DNA of 64,000 bases from CAZCGA01 sp964498075 (lineage in GTDB: Bacteria > Desulfobacterota > Binatia > HRBIN30): NCBI GenBank assembly GCA_964498075.1, contig CAZCGA010000017.1, positions 1-64,000 of the forward strand, written 5' to 3'. The notes beneath the pieces were generated by a model, which saw only the letters and a list, made by a program, of their open reading frames with translations, made no database searches and was not told the DNA's origin. Positions 26,150 to 34,863 of the stretch are shown one piece after another. The translations under genes were made by a program, and so were the position numbers. How positions within the stretch are numbered: the stretch's first letter is position 1; the number at the start of each line of letters is the position of its first letter.

Positions 26150-27331
26150 CTACGTCCCCCGCGGCAGGCCGAGCACCTGCATCGCGATGATACCGCGCAT
26201 GATCTCCGAGGTGCCCGAGGCGATACTCGCGGCCGGGGCAGCCAGAAAGGCCCGCTGCACCCACTGGGTCGGATCACCGCGGTCGGTCCCGTCCGGCGTA
26301 TTGTAGAGGAGGCCCTGCGGACCGAGCATCGACATCCCGAGCCGCGGCATCGCTTGCGTCAGCTCGGTCCAGTGCAGTTTGATGATCGACGCCTCCGGAC
26401 CCGGCATGCCCATGCGGAGTAGCTTACCGAGCGTGCGCTGGCAGGTATGGCGGAAGGTTTCCACCCCGAGGTACACATCCGCCAACGCCTGGCGGGTTGT
26501 CGGATCGCGGTGCGCGCCACGCTCACGCGCCAAGCGCAGCAGTTGATCGCGCGCCTTCGCGAGTAGGATCTGCATCTCCACGACGTAGAGAATCCCGCGT
26601 TCGTTCTGCAGGGCCGCGGTGGCGATTTGCCAGCCGTGGTGCAACTCGCCCAGCAGGTTTTCGCGCGGCACCCGCACGTTCTCGAAGAACATCTCGTTGA
26701 ACTCGGCCTGTCCGCCGATCTGACGCAACGGACGCACGCTGATGCCCGGGCTCGTCATGTCGACCAGCAAGCACGAGATGCCGTTGCGCCGCGTCGACTG
26801 CGGGTCCGTGCGGCACAACAGCATGCACCAGTTGGCCTGTTGCGCCAGCGTCGTCCAGACCTTTTGTCCTGTGACGACGAAGTGATCGCCATCGAGAACG
26901 GCTCTGGTGCGCAGCGACGCCAAGTCCGAGCCAGCGCCCGGCTCGGAAAAACCAAAGCACCAGAGGTCCTCGGCAGCCAGTATCCGACGAGCGAAGCGGC
27001 GCTTCTGGGCTTCCGTCCCGTAGGCAATGAGCGGCGGGGCGGCGATCCCAATACCCAAGCTCCCGATGACTTCCGGGGCGTCGGCGCGCGCCATCTCTTC
27101 GGTGTAGGCGATCTGCTCCGGGATGGAGGCGCCACGGCCTCCGTACTCCGCAGGCCACGTGATGCCCACCCAGCGCGCTTCCGCCAACTTCGCCTGCCAC
27201 GCACGCAGGCGCGCCACCCGCTCCGCTTCGGGAAGGCGAGCGGCATTCTCGGGTCGCAAGTCGCCGGGGAGGTTGCGCGCCAGCCAGCCACGCAGCTCGT
27301 GACGAAAGGGCTCCAGGGTCTCCGTGCTCAT
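26150..27331 (-). CDS. acyl-CoA dehydrogenase
   Basis: A 393-residue FAD-dependent acyl-CoA dehydrogenase that introduces a 2,3 double bond into an acyl-CoA. The N-terminal helical domain runs to about 120. The middle beta domain contains CFGFSEPGAGSDLASLRTRA and VVTGQKVWTTLAQQANW. The C-terminal helical domain ends with the family signature SASIASGTSEIMRGIIAMQVLGLPR. The length is typical. The C-terminal form and the GAMP-like AMPRLGMSMLGPQGLL stretch resemble dehydrogenases of steroid or branched-acid side chains (FadE-like), but the substrate is not determined. It forms no operon with other beta-oxidation genes here. Confidence 0.92.
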   Translation of the reverse strand: MSTETLEPFRHELRGWLARNLPGDLRPENAARLPEAERVARLRAWQAKLAEARWVGITWPAEYGGRGASIPEQIAYTEEMARADAPEVIGSLGIGIAAPPLIAYGTEAQKRRFARRILAAEDLWCFGFSEPGAGSDLASLRTRAVLDGDHFVVTGQKVWTTLAQQANWCMLLCRTDPQSTRRNGISCLLVDMTSPGISVRPLRQIGGQAEFNEMFFENVRVPRENLLGELHHGWQIATAALQNERGILYVVEMQILLAKARDQLLRLARERGAHRDPTTRQALADVYLGVETFRHTCQRTLGKLLRMGMPGPEASIIKLHWTELTQAMPRLGMSMLGPQGLLYNTPDGTDRGDPTQWVQRAFLAAPAASIASGTSEIMRGIIAMQVLGLPRGT

Positions 27332-27379
27332 CGTAGCGTTTCTAAGACGTCTGCCGCCGTCGCGTCAACTTCGGAAGTC

Positions 27380-28438
27380 TCAATTGGTCTCGTCGGGAAG
27401 GGCACCGCGCAGAATCCAGGCGCGGATCCGTTCGATCTGCTCGGCGCTCAACGGTGGTTGGCTGAGCGGCATCCGGCTCCCGAAGTCGACGTCGAACACG
27501 CCGGGCAACGTCAGTTTGATGAGCAGGAAGCTGTTGTCGGGATTTCCCGGATCGACGCGCTGGAGACTCTGTGCGGCCTCCGTCGGGTAACTCGGCGTGA
27601 CGCCGACGAGGTCGGCGTAGGCGCTGCCGGCCTCGAGCACCTGCAGGCCTGCCCGGTCCGTCGTGTTGTGACAGCCGAGGTCGAGGCAGCCGGTGTTGAA
27701 GATGGTCGCCTGAATCTGCGGGAACGTCGAGTCCAGGCTGAACGTCGGCGTCGGCACGCTCGTGGACGTTGCGGTCTGCGACGGGGTCGCCGTCGAGGGT
27801 GGTGTCTGCGTCAACGTCGGCGTCGCCGTCGGCGTGGGCGTCGCCGGACGCGTGCCGGTCGGCGTCACCGTCGGCGACGACGTCGGCGCTGGAGTGAGGG
27901 TGTGAGTGGGGGACGGCGTCGCCGTAGGGGTGTCGGTCGGTGTGGGCGTATCGGTGCCGGAGGGCGTTGCGGACGCGGTTGCCGTCGGGATGCTCGAGTC
28001 GAGCGCTCCGGCAGTGATCCATTCACGGATGCGTTCGATGTCGGCGGACGACAGCTGTCCCATCCCGAGCGGCATGGGCCCGCCGAATTGATTGGTCCCG
28101 GGTAGTATCAGCTTGATGACCAGAAAGCTCTGGTCCGGATCGCCGGGAACGACACGCCGCAGACCTTCCATCTTTGCAGCCAGGTTGTCGGAGATCACAT
28201 CCACCAAGCTGGCGTGTGATTGTCCCGCCTCGAGAATGAGACCGCCCTGCTGGTCCGTGGCGTTGTGACAACCCGCGGAGAGGCAGTGCACGTTGAAGAT
28301 GCTCCGCTGAATGGAGTCCAGGCTGGTGCTGGCGGTACTCTCGGGCGGCGGCGGACCATCGCCCGCGCAGCCGGCCAAGGCGACGATTCCGACCAACGCG
28401 AGCGCGATGGCCGCGGTTCTTGAAGATGGTACGATCAC
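27380..28438 (-). CDS. lipoprotein with two CX4CH heme-like domains and a Thr-Pro linker
   Basis: A 352-residue lipoprotein. The start is GTG 28438 and the lipobox is VALAGC with Cys24. It contains two related domains of about 100 residues, each with a CX4CH motif: HCLSAGCHN near residue 58 and GCLDLGCHN near 252. Each motif is followed by GLxLEAG, a PG(D/N)PD(Q/N)SFL(V/L)IKL segment, a MPL stretch and an ERIRxWIxxGAL end. CX4CH can bind heme c, as in tetraheme cytochrome c3. The surrounding pattern is that of a cytochrome-c-like domain common in soil deltaproteobacterial lineages. A Thr-Pro linker of about 75 residues separates the domains. It probably sits on the outer membrane or in the periplasm; electron transfer is inferred. 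Confidence 0.8.
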   Translation of the reverse strand: MIVPSSRTAAIALALVGIVALAGCAGDGPPPPESTASTSLDSIQRSIFNVHCLSAGCHNATDQQGGLILEAGQSHASLVDVISDNLAAKMEGLRRVVPGDPDQSFLVIKLILPGTNQFGGPMPLGMGQLSSADIERIREWITAGALDSSIPTATASATPSGTDTPTPTDTPTATPSPTHTLTPAPTSSPTVTPTGTRPATPTPTATPTLTQTPPSTATPSQTATSTSVPTPTFSLDSTFPQIQATIFNTGCLDLGCHNTTDRAGLQVLEAGSAYADLVGVTPSYPTEAAQSLQRVDPGNPDNSFLLIKLTLPGVFDVDFGSRMPLSQPPLSAEQIERIRAWILRGALPDETN

Positions 28439-28500
28439 AATGGAAACGTTTGCGGTCGACGAGCCCGCGGCACACGGTCGCGAGCCCGGGCCACGTACTA

Positions 28501-28872
28501 TCAGAGGCCCTTGACCGCCCCGACGACAATGCTGGCAACGCCCTGCTTGTTGAATTTCTTACCGCTCACTTCAACCCGTTGACCCGCCAGCTTCTTCGTC
28601 GCTTCGTAGGGGTCTGAGTTATTGTGATCGTCGAGCAACAGGTACACCTCGCCGGCGTCCGTCAAAACACCAATCGGTACACCTTTCTTGGCGCACAGTT
28701 GGGCGCAGGCCTTGTGCGCAGCACCACGGCTGCCCTTCGCCATGTAGCAGGCCATGTCGATGATCTCTCCCTGGACGGTCACGTCTTCCTGTGCAAGCGC
28801 GGCTCCCCCCCCACCGACTGCGAAGCCCCAAACCATCAGAACGAGTAGGGACGCTGCAACGCGCTGTATCAC
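28501..28872 (-). CDS. small periplasmic protein with conserved Cys/His
   Basis: A 123-residue exported protein. The start is GTG 28872 with GGAG eight to ten bases upstream; a longer frame to 28926 is rejected because it would run through the predicted promoter. The signal peptide ends near ALAQ-ED. The mature protein has a VTVQGEIIDMACYM strand, then HKACAQLCAKKGVPIGVLTD and a C-terminal RVEVSGKKFNKQG strand, suggesting an OB-like barrel with one His and three Cys able to bind metal. I recognise the general type (small periplasmic proteins with CAKACAKKG motifs) but no experimental function. It lies head to head with the LytS gene. Confidence 0.75.
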   Translation of the reverse strand: MIQRVAASLLVLMVWGFAVGGGGAALAQEDVTVQGEIIDMACYMAKGSRGAAHKACAQLCAKKGVPIGVLTDAGEVYLLLDDHNNSDPYEATKKLAGQRVEVSGKKFNKQGVASIVVGAVKGL

Positions 28873-28907
28873 CGCTGTTCTCCTCTTCCAAAACGAACAT
28901 CGGGACA

Positions 28908-28936
28908 GTACTATGCGCCCGGTCACCCTATGTCAA
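28908..28936 (-). promoter_or_regulatory. predicted sigma-70-type promoter for the small periplasmic protein
   Basis: On the minus strand, a perfect TTGACA (28931-28936) with a 17-base spacer leads to TAGTAC (28908-28913), about 30-35 bases upstream of the GTG start. Confidence 0.55.
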
Positions 28937-29054
28937 TTTATGTTCCGCCTGAACGGCACGATTGCCGCCCCATCCGATCCGCCGCGCCCACTCGACGGTC
29001 CGCGAGGGGTCTCGTAGGGTGGAACGAATTGACGCCGCATCGAGGGCGTAAGCG

Positions 29055-30254
29055 ATGAAACGCACTGCAGGGAGTCGGGACGGACGCGGGGCACCGGCGG
29101 CCCGGTCGACGACCGCGCCTAACGATTGGGCGATAGAGGTCGACCGCGGCGAGCGCCGTCCGCTGCGACAGCAAGTGCTCTTCCTCTACGGGACCGGGAT
29201 GGCCATTGGGCTGCACCTCGCCCTGATCCACCTGTACCTCTTCCGCTCGATCGGCGTGTTCTTCTTCTTTCTGGTGGCCACCCTGGCCTTCTCGACCGCC
29301 ACGTTGCTGCTGTGGCGCTTCGTGCTGCCGCACTTCTCCCGCCAGCGTCATTTCGCACGCTTGACCTGGCAGCTCATCGTGTCGCTGGTCACCTTCTCTG
29401 CCCTGTCGTTCCTGGTCACCGAGCTCAACGCCCTGCTGTTCGGCGGGCACTCCTTCTTCCACCCGTATACCGGTGCCGATGTGAGCTTCACGATTTCCGC
29501 GGCGACGTTGCGGCGCGCACCGGTGGTCTACTCATTGATTCCGATCATCCCGACCACGGTGCTGTGCCTCATCAGCTTCAACCTGCACTGGTGGCGCATC
29601 TTCGTCATGCAAGGGCGAGAGCGCGAGCTGCGCGAGCTAGCCGTGTCCGCACAGCTGGCAGCGTTGCGTGCCCAGGTGAACCCGCACTTCCTCTTCAACA
29701 GCCTGAACTCCATCGCGCAGCTCATCTCGACGGACCCGGTCAAGGCAGAGGCCTGCGTCGAGCGCCTGGCCGACATTTTCCGCTACATGCTCACCCGCAC
29801 CCAGGCCGAGTTCGTCCCCTTGGCCGAGGAGCTCGAGTTCGCCGAAGCCTATCTGGACATCGAGCGCGCCCGCTTCGGCGAGGACCTGGTGGTGACGGAG
29901 GAGATCGACGAGCAGGCGCGTTCGCTGCTCTTGCCGGGCCTGATCCTGCAGCCGCTGGTGGAGAACGCGGTGAAACACGGCATCTCGCAGAAGATCGGTG
30001 GCGGCTCAGTGCTGATTCGCGCTGCCCTCGAGGAGGACACGCTGCGGTTGACCGTCCACGACACTGGCGTCGGTATCCGCAGCCGCGGCTCGGTCTTCGA
30101 TCGCGGCGTGGGTCTCCGCAACGTCCGCGACCGCCTCGTGAAGCTCTATGGGCCGGAATATGCGCCGGCGATCCAGACTGGTGACGGCGAAGGGACGACC
30201 GTAACCCTCCGCATTCCGGTCGCGCTCGCGCCGGCAGCCGCACGCGCCACATGA
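29055..30254 (+). CDS. LytS/YehU-type membrane sensor histidine kinase
   Basis: A 399-residue histidine kinase of the His_kinase (PF06580) type. About four hydrophobic helices (about 35-180) form the membrane sensor. The phospho-acceptor region reads LAALRAQVNPHFLFNSLNSIAQL with predicted His211. The ATPase domain has LILQPLVENAVKHGI (N box), HDTGVGI (G1) and VGLRNVRDRLVKLYG (G2). It has no PAS or extracellular domain of size, so the signal is probably membrane-related. Its stop overlaps the response regulator start by four bases (ATGA), so the pair is translated together. Confidence 0.92.
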   Translation: MKRTAGSRDGRGAPAARSTTAPNDWAIEVDRGERRPLRQQVLFLYGTGMAIGLHLALIHLYLFRSIGVFFFFLVATLAFSTATLLLWRFVLPHFSRQRHFARLTWQLIVSLVTFSALSFLVTELNALLFGGHSFFHPYTGADVSFTISAATLRRAPVVYSLIPIIPTTVLCLISFNLHWWRIFVMQGRERELRELAVSAQLAALRAQVNPHFLFNSLNSIAQLISTDPVKAEACVERLADIFRYMLTRTQAEFVPLAEELEFAEAYLDIERARFGEDLVVTEEIDEQARSLLLPGLILQPLVENAVKHGISQKIGGGSVLIRAALEEDTLRLTVHDTGVGIRSRGSVFDRGVGLRNVRDRLVKLYGPEYAPAIQTGDGEGTTVTLRIPVALAPAAARAT

Positions 30255-31003
30255 TCCGCACGATTGTTGTCGATGATGAAAAGCTGGCGCGCGAACGATT
30301 GCTGTCGTTCCTGCGTGGCGTCAGTGACGTCGATGTCGTTGGGCAGGCGAAAAACGGCGTTGACGCCGTGCGCCTGATCGACGAGGTCTCTCCCGATTTG
30401 GTGTTCCTCGACGTCCAGATGCCCGGTATGGACGGTTTCAGGGTCCTCAAGGCGGTGAGCAAACCCCCGCAGATCGTTTTCGCCACCGCCTTCGATGAGT
30501 ACGCAATCCAAGCGTTCGAGGTGCACGCCGCCGACTACCTGTTGAAGCCGATCTCGCGTCCACGGCTGGAAGAATCCGTGCGACGGGTGCGCCTGCGCTT
30601 GGCCGGTCAGGTCCCGTCACCGCAGCTGCACGAGTTGCTGCAGATGCTGGAGTCCCGCGAGCGCCGCTACCTCGGCCAGGTGCCGGTACACCGCGGGCGC
30701 CAGATTCTCGTGCTTCCCAGCGACCAGATCCTCTGGTTCGAAGTGGAGTACCGCCTGGTCTACGCGCACGTCGACGGCGACCGCTACATGACCAACTTCA
30801 CCCTCAAGGAGCTCGAGGACCGTCTGGATCCGGAGATGTTCTTCCGCGCCCACAAGTCACGCCTGGTCAACCTCAAGCACGTCCGGGCGATCGTGCCGTG
30901 GTTCGGCGGCCGGTTCAAGTTGGTCATGCGCGATCAGAAGGGATCGGAAGTCGAGTTGAGCCGGGCACAGGCGCGGGAGCTCCGCGGGCGGATGCACTGG
31001 TGA
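30251..31003 (+). CDS. LytTR-family response regulator
   Basis: A 250-residue response regulator with an N-terminal receiver (1-120): acidic pocket VDDEK and phospho-acceptor Asp54 in LVFLDVQMPGMDGF. A C-terminal LytTR DNA-binding domain (about 140-250) includes FFRAHKSRLVNLKHVRAIVPWFGGRF. It partners the LytS-type kinase with which it overlaps. LytTR regulators usually control envelope, autolysis or surface-polysaccharide genes. The next gene, 75 bases downstream and behind a hairpin, encodes a surface lipoprotein that could be a target. Confidence 0.93.
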   Translation: MIRTIVVDDEKLARERLLSFLRGVSDVDVVGQAKNGVDAVRLIDEVSPDLVFLDVQMPGMDGFRVLKAVSKPPQIVFATAFDEYAIQAFEVHAADYLLKPISRPRLEESVRRVRLRLAGQVPSPQLHELLQMLESRERRYLGQVPVHRGRQILVLPSDQILWFEVEYRLVYAHVDGDRYMTNFTLKELEDRLDPEMFFRAHKSRLVNLKHVRAIVPWFGGRFKLVMRDQKGSEVELSRAQARELRGRMHW

Positions 31004-31033
31004 CCGGCCGGTTACAGTGGCCGCTGGTTTTTT
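31003..31033 (+). terminator. intrinsic terminator after the two-component operon
   Basis: A GC stem using ACC-GGCC and GGCC-GCT-GGT, with a three-base bulge, is followed by six T (31028-31033), immediately after the response regulator stop. Confidence 0.5.
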
Positions 31034-31077
31034 CCGGTACTAGCACCCGGCAGCTCGAGCTGGTGAGGTCAAGCATA

Positions 31078-32490
31078 ATGGGTGTCAGGCGCGGCGTGGG
31101 AACGACAGCGATCGTGCTCGGTCTCGAGCTGTACGGGTGTGGAGGTGATAGCACTCGCGCAGCGGTTCCCACCGCCACGGCGACATCCACCGCCACCACA
31201 ACACCCACGACCACACCCACTGCAACGTCGACCTCGACAGCGACCCAGACACAGACACCGACCCAAACGCCTACGGCCACCACGACACCGTCGCCGACCG
31301 CGACTTTGACCAACACCGCAACGCCGTCCGCCACCGTCACCGACACCCCGACGGTGACCCCGACCCCGACGTTGGGACGCCTCGGACGGCGCCATTTCGT
31401 CATGGACAGCTCGATCAACGGCTTGAGCCAGTTCCAAGTCGTGCTCGCCCCCGCCGAGACGCCCGGGGAAGAGCCGTTCCTCCTGTCACTCGGGCGATTT
31501 CAGGGGCAAACGAACGCTCTGAAGGAGAAGGCGTTCTTAGATTTGGAAGCGGGTGAACCGAACGTTGCCGGGTTTGCATTGGTCGATCTCGTGGGCTCCT
31601 CCGATTACATCTTCCTCGACGCCAGCCGGGTCGCCAACATCGTGCTCTGCATCAAACCCGAGGTGCCCGTGCACGCCGCCGGAGTGTTGGGCTGCAAGGG
31701 GGGCGCGGACTTCAGCACGAACCTGACGCAAAACCACAATATCGGCATCGTCGGTCAGGATTTGACGGGCGAGCAGTGCGAGTCAACCTGCAGCGACGTC
31801 GGGGGGTGCGGGCGCATCGAGAGCCCGAACCAGACCTGCAAGGAGGGCACCCCGGGAGAGCCGTGTCGCGCCAACGCGGAGTGCGACAGCCCGGCGAAAG
31901 CCGGCAACGGCGTCTGCGGACTCGGCCCATCGACGTGCACGGAGGGCAAAATGGACGCACCGTGCCAGGCCGACGCCGACTGCGACACCGATCCGGAAGC
32001 CGCCGACGGCGTGTGCAACCAAACCGACCCGCACCCGGGCGTGTGCAACGGTCCACTTACCGCCAACCAACTGGGCGGCGATACGGGACCGGGCGAGCTG
32101 ATCTTCGCACCCGTCTCGGACTCCCGATTCCCTGAGCTCGCGGGCTTCCCAGCGGAGCTGACAGTCGAGCGTGCCTTCCCGTGTGGAAATGAGGGACCCG
32201 GCGATCGTATCACCTTCGCTTTCACCAGCGGCCGCTCACGCTGCACCATCGAGAACTTCAGTAACATGTCCGGGGTGGCACTGAGCCTCGACTCGCAAGG
32301 CGAGAACTTCTCGTGTGCGGACTGGACAAACGAGAAGGGTCCCGGGCGCGTGGTCCTGAGCGCCCCGGCGTTGCACCAGAACAGCGGCTCCGACGTGATC
32401 ACCTCCTTCGCCTTCGACGGGAATCCGGCGCCCACGCCGCGGCCCACGCGTACCCGGACTCCGACACGCACGCCGACGGTTCGTCGGTAG
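31078..32490 (+). CDS. Thr-Pro-stalk lipoprotein with Cys-rich region
   Basis: A 470-residue protein. The signal peptide ends in a plausible lipobox (LELYGC, Cys21). Residues about 30-100 are a TATPTxT stalk. The remaining globular part begins RRHFVMDSSINGLSQF, contains QGQTNALKEKAFLDL and YIFLDASR segments, and has a Cys-rich insert (about 240-330) with paired CRANAECDS and CQADADCDT units related to the Cys-rich repeats encoded elsewhere in the window. It ends in another Thr-Pro-Arg tail. I do not recognise the globular domain. It is predicted to be on the cell surface. ATG 31078 was chosen because the longer frame overlaps the response regulator and lacks an early signal peptide. Confidence 0.75.
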   Translation: MGVRRGVGTTAIVLGLELYGCGGDSTRAAVPTATATSTATTTPTTTPTATSTSTATQTQTPTQTPTATTTPSPTATLTNTATPSATVTDTPTVTPTPTLGRLGRRHFVMDSSINGLSQFQVVLAPAETPGEEPFLLSLGRFQGQTNALKEKAFLDLEAGEPNVAGFALVDLVGSSDYIFLDASRVANIVLCIKPEVPVHAAGVLGCKGGADFSTNLTQNHNIGIVGQDLTGEQCESTCSDVGGCGRIESPNQTCKEGTPGEPCRANAECDSPAKAGNGVCGLGPSTCTEGKMDAPCQADADCDTDPEAADGVCNQTDPHPGVCNGPLTANQLGGDTGPGELIFAPVSDSRFPELAGFPAELTVERAFPCGNEGPGDRITFAFTSGRSRCTIENFSNMSGVALSLDSQGENFSCADWTNEKGPGRVVLSAPALHQNSGSDVITSFAFDGNPAPTPRPTRTRTPTRTPTVRR

Positions 32491-32545
32491 AAGGGTAGCG
32501 CCCCGGCGCGAATCAGTGTAGGACATTCGCCGCTGAGGTGCAGCC

Positions 32546-34336
32546 ATGCCGCGGGGTCAAGATTTCAAATGCGTCTTCGCGGTTGCCCTCATCCTGTGCT
32601 TCGCGTGCGGAGCCAGCCTGGCGCAAGGGCCACCGGGCGATACCAGCTGTGATCTGCCCGCCGACCCCATCAACATCGAGACGGTGACCGCCGTCCTCTT
32701 CGGCGAGTCGAACCAATGCCCGGCCGCCGACGTCAACCGCGACGGCACCGTGAGCAGCGCCGACATTACGGCGCTGGAGATCGGGGCCACGCCGACGCCG
32801 ACTGCAAGCGAGCCCCCATCGGTGACCCCGACGCCAGACACGTCTGCCTCGACGACCCCGACGCGGACCGGGACGCGCACGCCGACGGCACCGACGCCGT
32901 CACCGACGCGGACTCCGTCGCCGACGCTCACCAGTCCGCCAAGCCACACACCGTCGATCACCCCGACGGTGACCGAGACTTTGCCGCCGTCGTTGACACC
33001 AACCGTGACACTCACCCCGACGATTACCCTGACGCCGACGATCACCTTGACTCCTTCGATCACTCTCACGCCGAGCGACACCCCCACCCCGTCCATCACG
33101 CCAACGCCGACGAACACCGGCACCGCGACGCGCACCGGAACCGCGACGCCAACACCCAGCCAGACGCGGACAGCGACCACGACTCCCACACCGCTCCCCA
33201 CCGGCACGGCGACACCGACGGGGACAGTCACACGCACGCCGACTGCAACGCGCACGCCGAGCAACACGCAGACGCCGACTGCGAGCCGCACGTCCACTCG
33301 CACCGGTACACCGACCCGCACGCCGACCGAGACGGCGACCGCAACCTCCAGCCGGACACCGACCAACACGAAGACGCCGACCACCACGCGTACGCCGACC
33401 AACACCGGCACGCCGCGGCCCACGCCGACTTCAAGCCGCACCCCCACCGTGACGGCGACCCCGACCGTGACCCGCACGCCGTCGAACACTGCAACCCCGA
33501 CCCGGACGCCGACCGAATCGCCGACGCCAACTCCAACATCGTCGCGTACACCGTCCCGCACTCCCACCAGCACCAGGACGCCGACCCCTTCGCCCACGCC
33601 GACGCTCACCCGCACGCCGACCTCGACCCGCACCGCGTCGTCGACGCCGACGATCACGCTGACGCCGAGCTTGACCCGCACGCCCACGGTGACCCGCACG
33701 CCGACGCCGACACTACCCCTCTCAAAGGGCCCGCAGATCACCTTCTTTGGACTGACAACGGCCGACAACCACCTGGTGTCGCCAGACCCCATGCCCGATG
33801 ATCAGGGACACACGGTGTTCCTCCGTCCCTTCGGCGCGGGGTTCTTCATCGTAGTCGAGTCCAAGGGCGGCACCGGTGGCCAACCCGGTACGACCTTCTT
33901 CAACAGCGATCCCGGCAATCCCTCGGTGCGCCCTGACCTGCAGATGGAGGCCACAAGAAACCTGGGAAACGGCAGCGCCGGCGTCTGCGACTCGGGTGGG
34001 CTGCCGCCGGGCCCGGGCACACCGACACCCGCGCGCGGTGGCGTGCCGGGCATCAATCCCCCGAGCTATGATCCCGCCTCGCAGCACGTCGCCGATGCGC
34101 TCAACGACCTTGGCTGCCGCTTCATTGACACCTCAAGCGCGCCCTGTACCAAGAACCCCGACACGGACGTGGAGGACTTCGTGAAGAAGGGTGAATCCAC
34201 CAAGCAGGCATGCACCGCCACGTTCGTCAGCACGTTGCTGCTGTTCCCGAAAGGGGACACGCTGCTCACGGTGCGCTGGCGCGACGTCAGCAGCAACCTA
34301 GGTAACCCCGCGAGCATCGTCGTGCGCGTCCCGTAA
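32546..34336 (+). CDS. secreted dockerin-half protein with 300-residue Thr-Pro tract
   Basis: A 596-residue exported protein whose signal peptide ends near SLAQ-GP. Residues 30-78 hold one clear calcium-loop half (AADVNRDGTVSSADITAL) preceded by a degenerate one, as in dockerin-type modules. Residues about 85-393 are a nearly uninterrupted Thr-Pro tract (TPT, TPTPT, TRTPT). The C-terminal domain (about 394-596) begins GPQITFFGLTTADNHLV, carries several cysteines (GVCDSGG, DLGCRFID, APCTKN, KQACTATF) and ends in an Ig-like strand pattern. A related opening occurs in the preceding lipoprotein only in general style. Likely a stalked surface protein; no enzyme motif was found. Confidence 0.78.
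   Translation: MPRGQDFKCVFAVALILCFACGASLAQGPPGDTSCDLPADPINIETVTAVLFGESNQCPAADVNRDGTVSSADITALEIGATPTPTASEPPSVTPTPDTSASTTPTRTGTRTPTAPTPSPTRTPSPTLTSPPSHTPSITPTVTETLPPSLTPTVTLTPTITLTPTITLTPSITLTPSDTPTPSITPTPTNTGTATRTGTATPTPSQTRTATTTPTPLPTGTATPTGTVTRTPTATRTPSNTQTPTASRTSTRTGTPTRTPTETATATSSRTPTNTKTPTTTRTPTNTGTPRPTPTSSRTPTVTATPTVTRTPSNTATPTRTPTESPTPTPTSSRTPSRTPTSTRTPTPSPTPTLTRTPTSTRTASSTPTITLTPSLTRTPTVTRTPTPTLPLSKGPQITFFGLTTADNHLVSPDPMPDDQGHTVFLRPFGAGFFIVVESKGGTGGQPGTTFFNSDPGNPSVRPDLQMEATRNLGNGSAGVCDSGGLPPGPGTPTPARGGVPGINPPSYDPASQHVADALNDLGCRFIDTSSAPCTKNPDTDVEDFVKKGESTKQACTATFVSTLLLFPKGDTLLTVRWRDVSSNLGNPASIVVRVP
32797..33724 (+). repeat. Thr-Pro low-complexity tract
   Basis: About 930 bases built of ACG/ACC and CCG/CCC codons encode TPT-like units of uneven length. 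Antisense and off-frame open frames here (Val-Gly or His-Ala-Asp rich) are by-products of the repetition. Confidence 0.85.
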
Positions 34337-34352
34337 CGCGCGGCGCTTTTTT
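34324..34352 (+). terminator. weak intrinsic terminator
   Basis: A 5-bp GC stem (GCGCG / CGCGC) spans the stop codon and is followed after a few bases by six T (34347-34352). Confidence 0.4.
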
Positions 34353-34409
34353 GCATTGCATCCGGCCGACGGCTATGGTGCGCCGCATCGATACCGCCGG
34401 AGGAGATCC

Positions 34410-34847
34410 ATGATGCAGTGGACAGGCTGGATAGGCCCCGCGCTAGGAATAGTTCTCGTCACCGCCACGAAGGTGGGGCCACCACCGGTGATCCTCGACC
34501 TCGGTCCGATGCAGCCGACGCCGGCACCAACACCGAAGGAAGCGCAACGGAAGCGCCTGATCACCGTCATCACCGTGCAGAACACCGCCGCGGGCGATTC
34601 CGTCATGTCGTTCGAAGCGACGGAGGTCGCAGACGAGGGCCAGGGAAAGTCCCACACCCTGGCCGCGAAGACGTACCAGCTTGCCGACGACAAGCCGGAG
34701 CTGCAGGAGTTGCGCACGCGCATCACGGAACAGGTGCGCGTCTTGGAGCGCGAGATGCTCAAGTACGTCGAGAAGGCCGGCCCGCCCAAGGAACACGTGC
34801 CGCTCAGTCCATCACAACAGCAGCCGGGGGCGGCCCAACATCGCTGA
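34410..34847 (+). CDS. small exported protein of unknown function
   Basis: A 145-residue protein starting at ATG 34410 behind GGAGGAG. The N-terminus MMQWTGWIGPALGIVLVTATKV is a signal peptide or single anchor. A Pro-Thr stretch (MQPTPAPTPKE) follows, then an ITVQNTAAGDSVMSFEATE region, a helical part rich in Glu/Arg/Leu (ELRTRITEQVRVLEREMLKY) and a Gln-rich tail. No family recognised. It sits between two stalk-protein genes and converges on the large minus-strand gene. Confidence 0.65.
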   Translation: MMQWTGWIGPALGIVLVTATKVGPPPVILDLGPMQPTPAPTPKEAQRKRLITVITVQNTAAGDSVMSFEATEVADEGQGKSHTLAAKTYQLADDKPELQELRTRITEQVRVLEREMLKYVEKAGPPKEHVPLSPSQQQPGAAQHR

Positions 34848-34863
34848 GCCGCAGCGGCCGGCG

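Noticed and set aside
32557..33792. Val-Gly-rich minus-strand frame opposite the Thr-Pro tract
   Set aside because: The pattern GVxVGV is the reverse reading of Thr-Pro codons. The same holds for plus-strand frames at 35768-37948.
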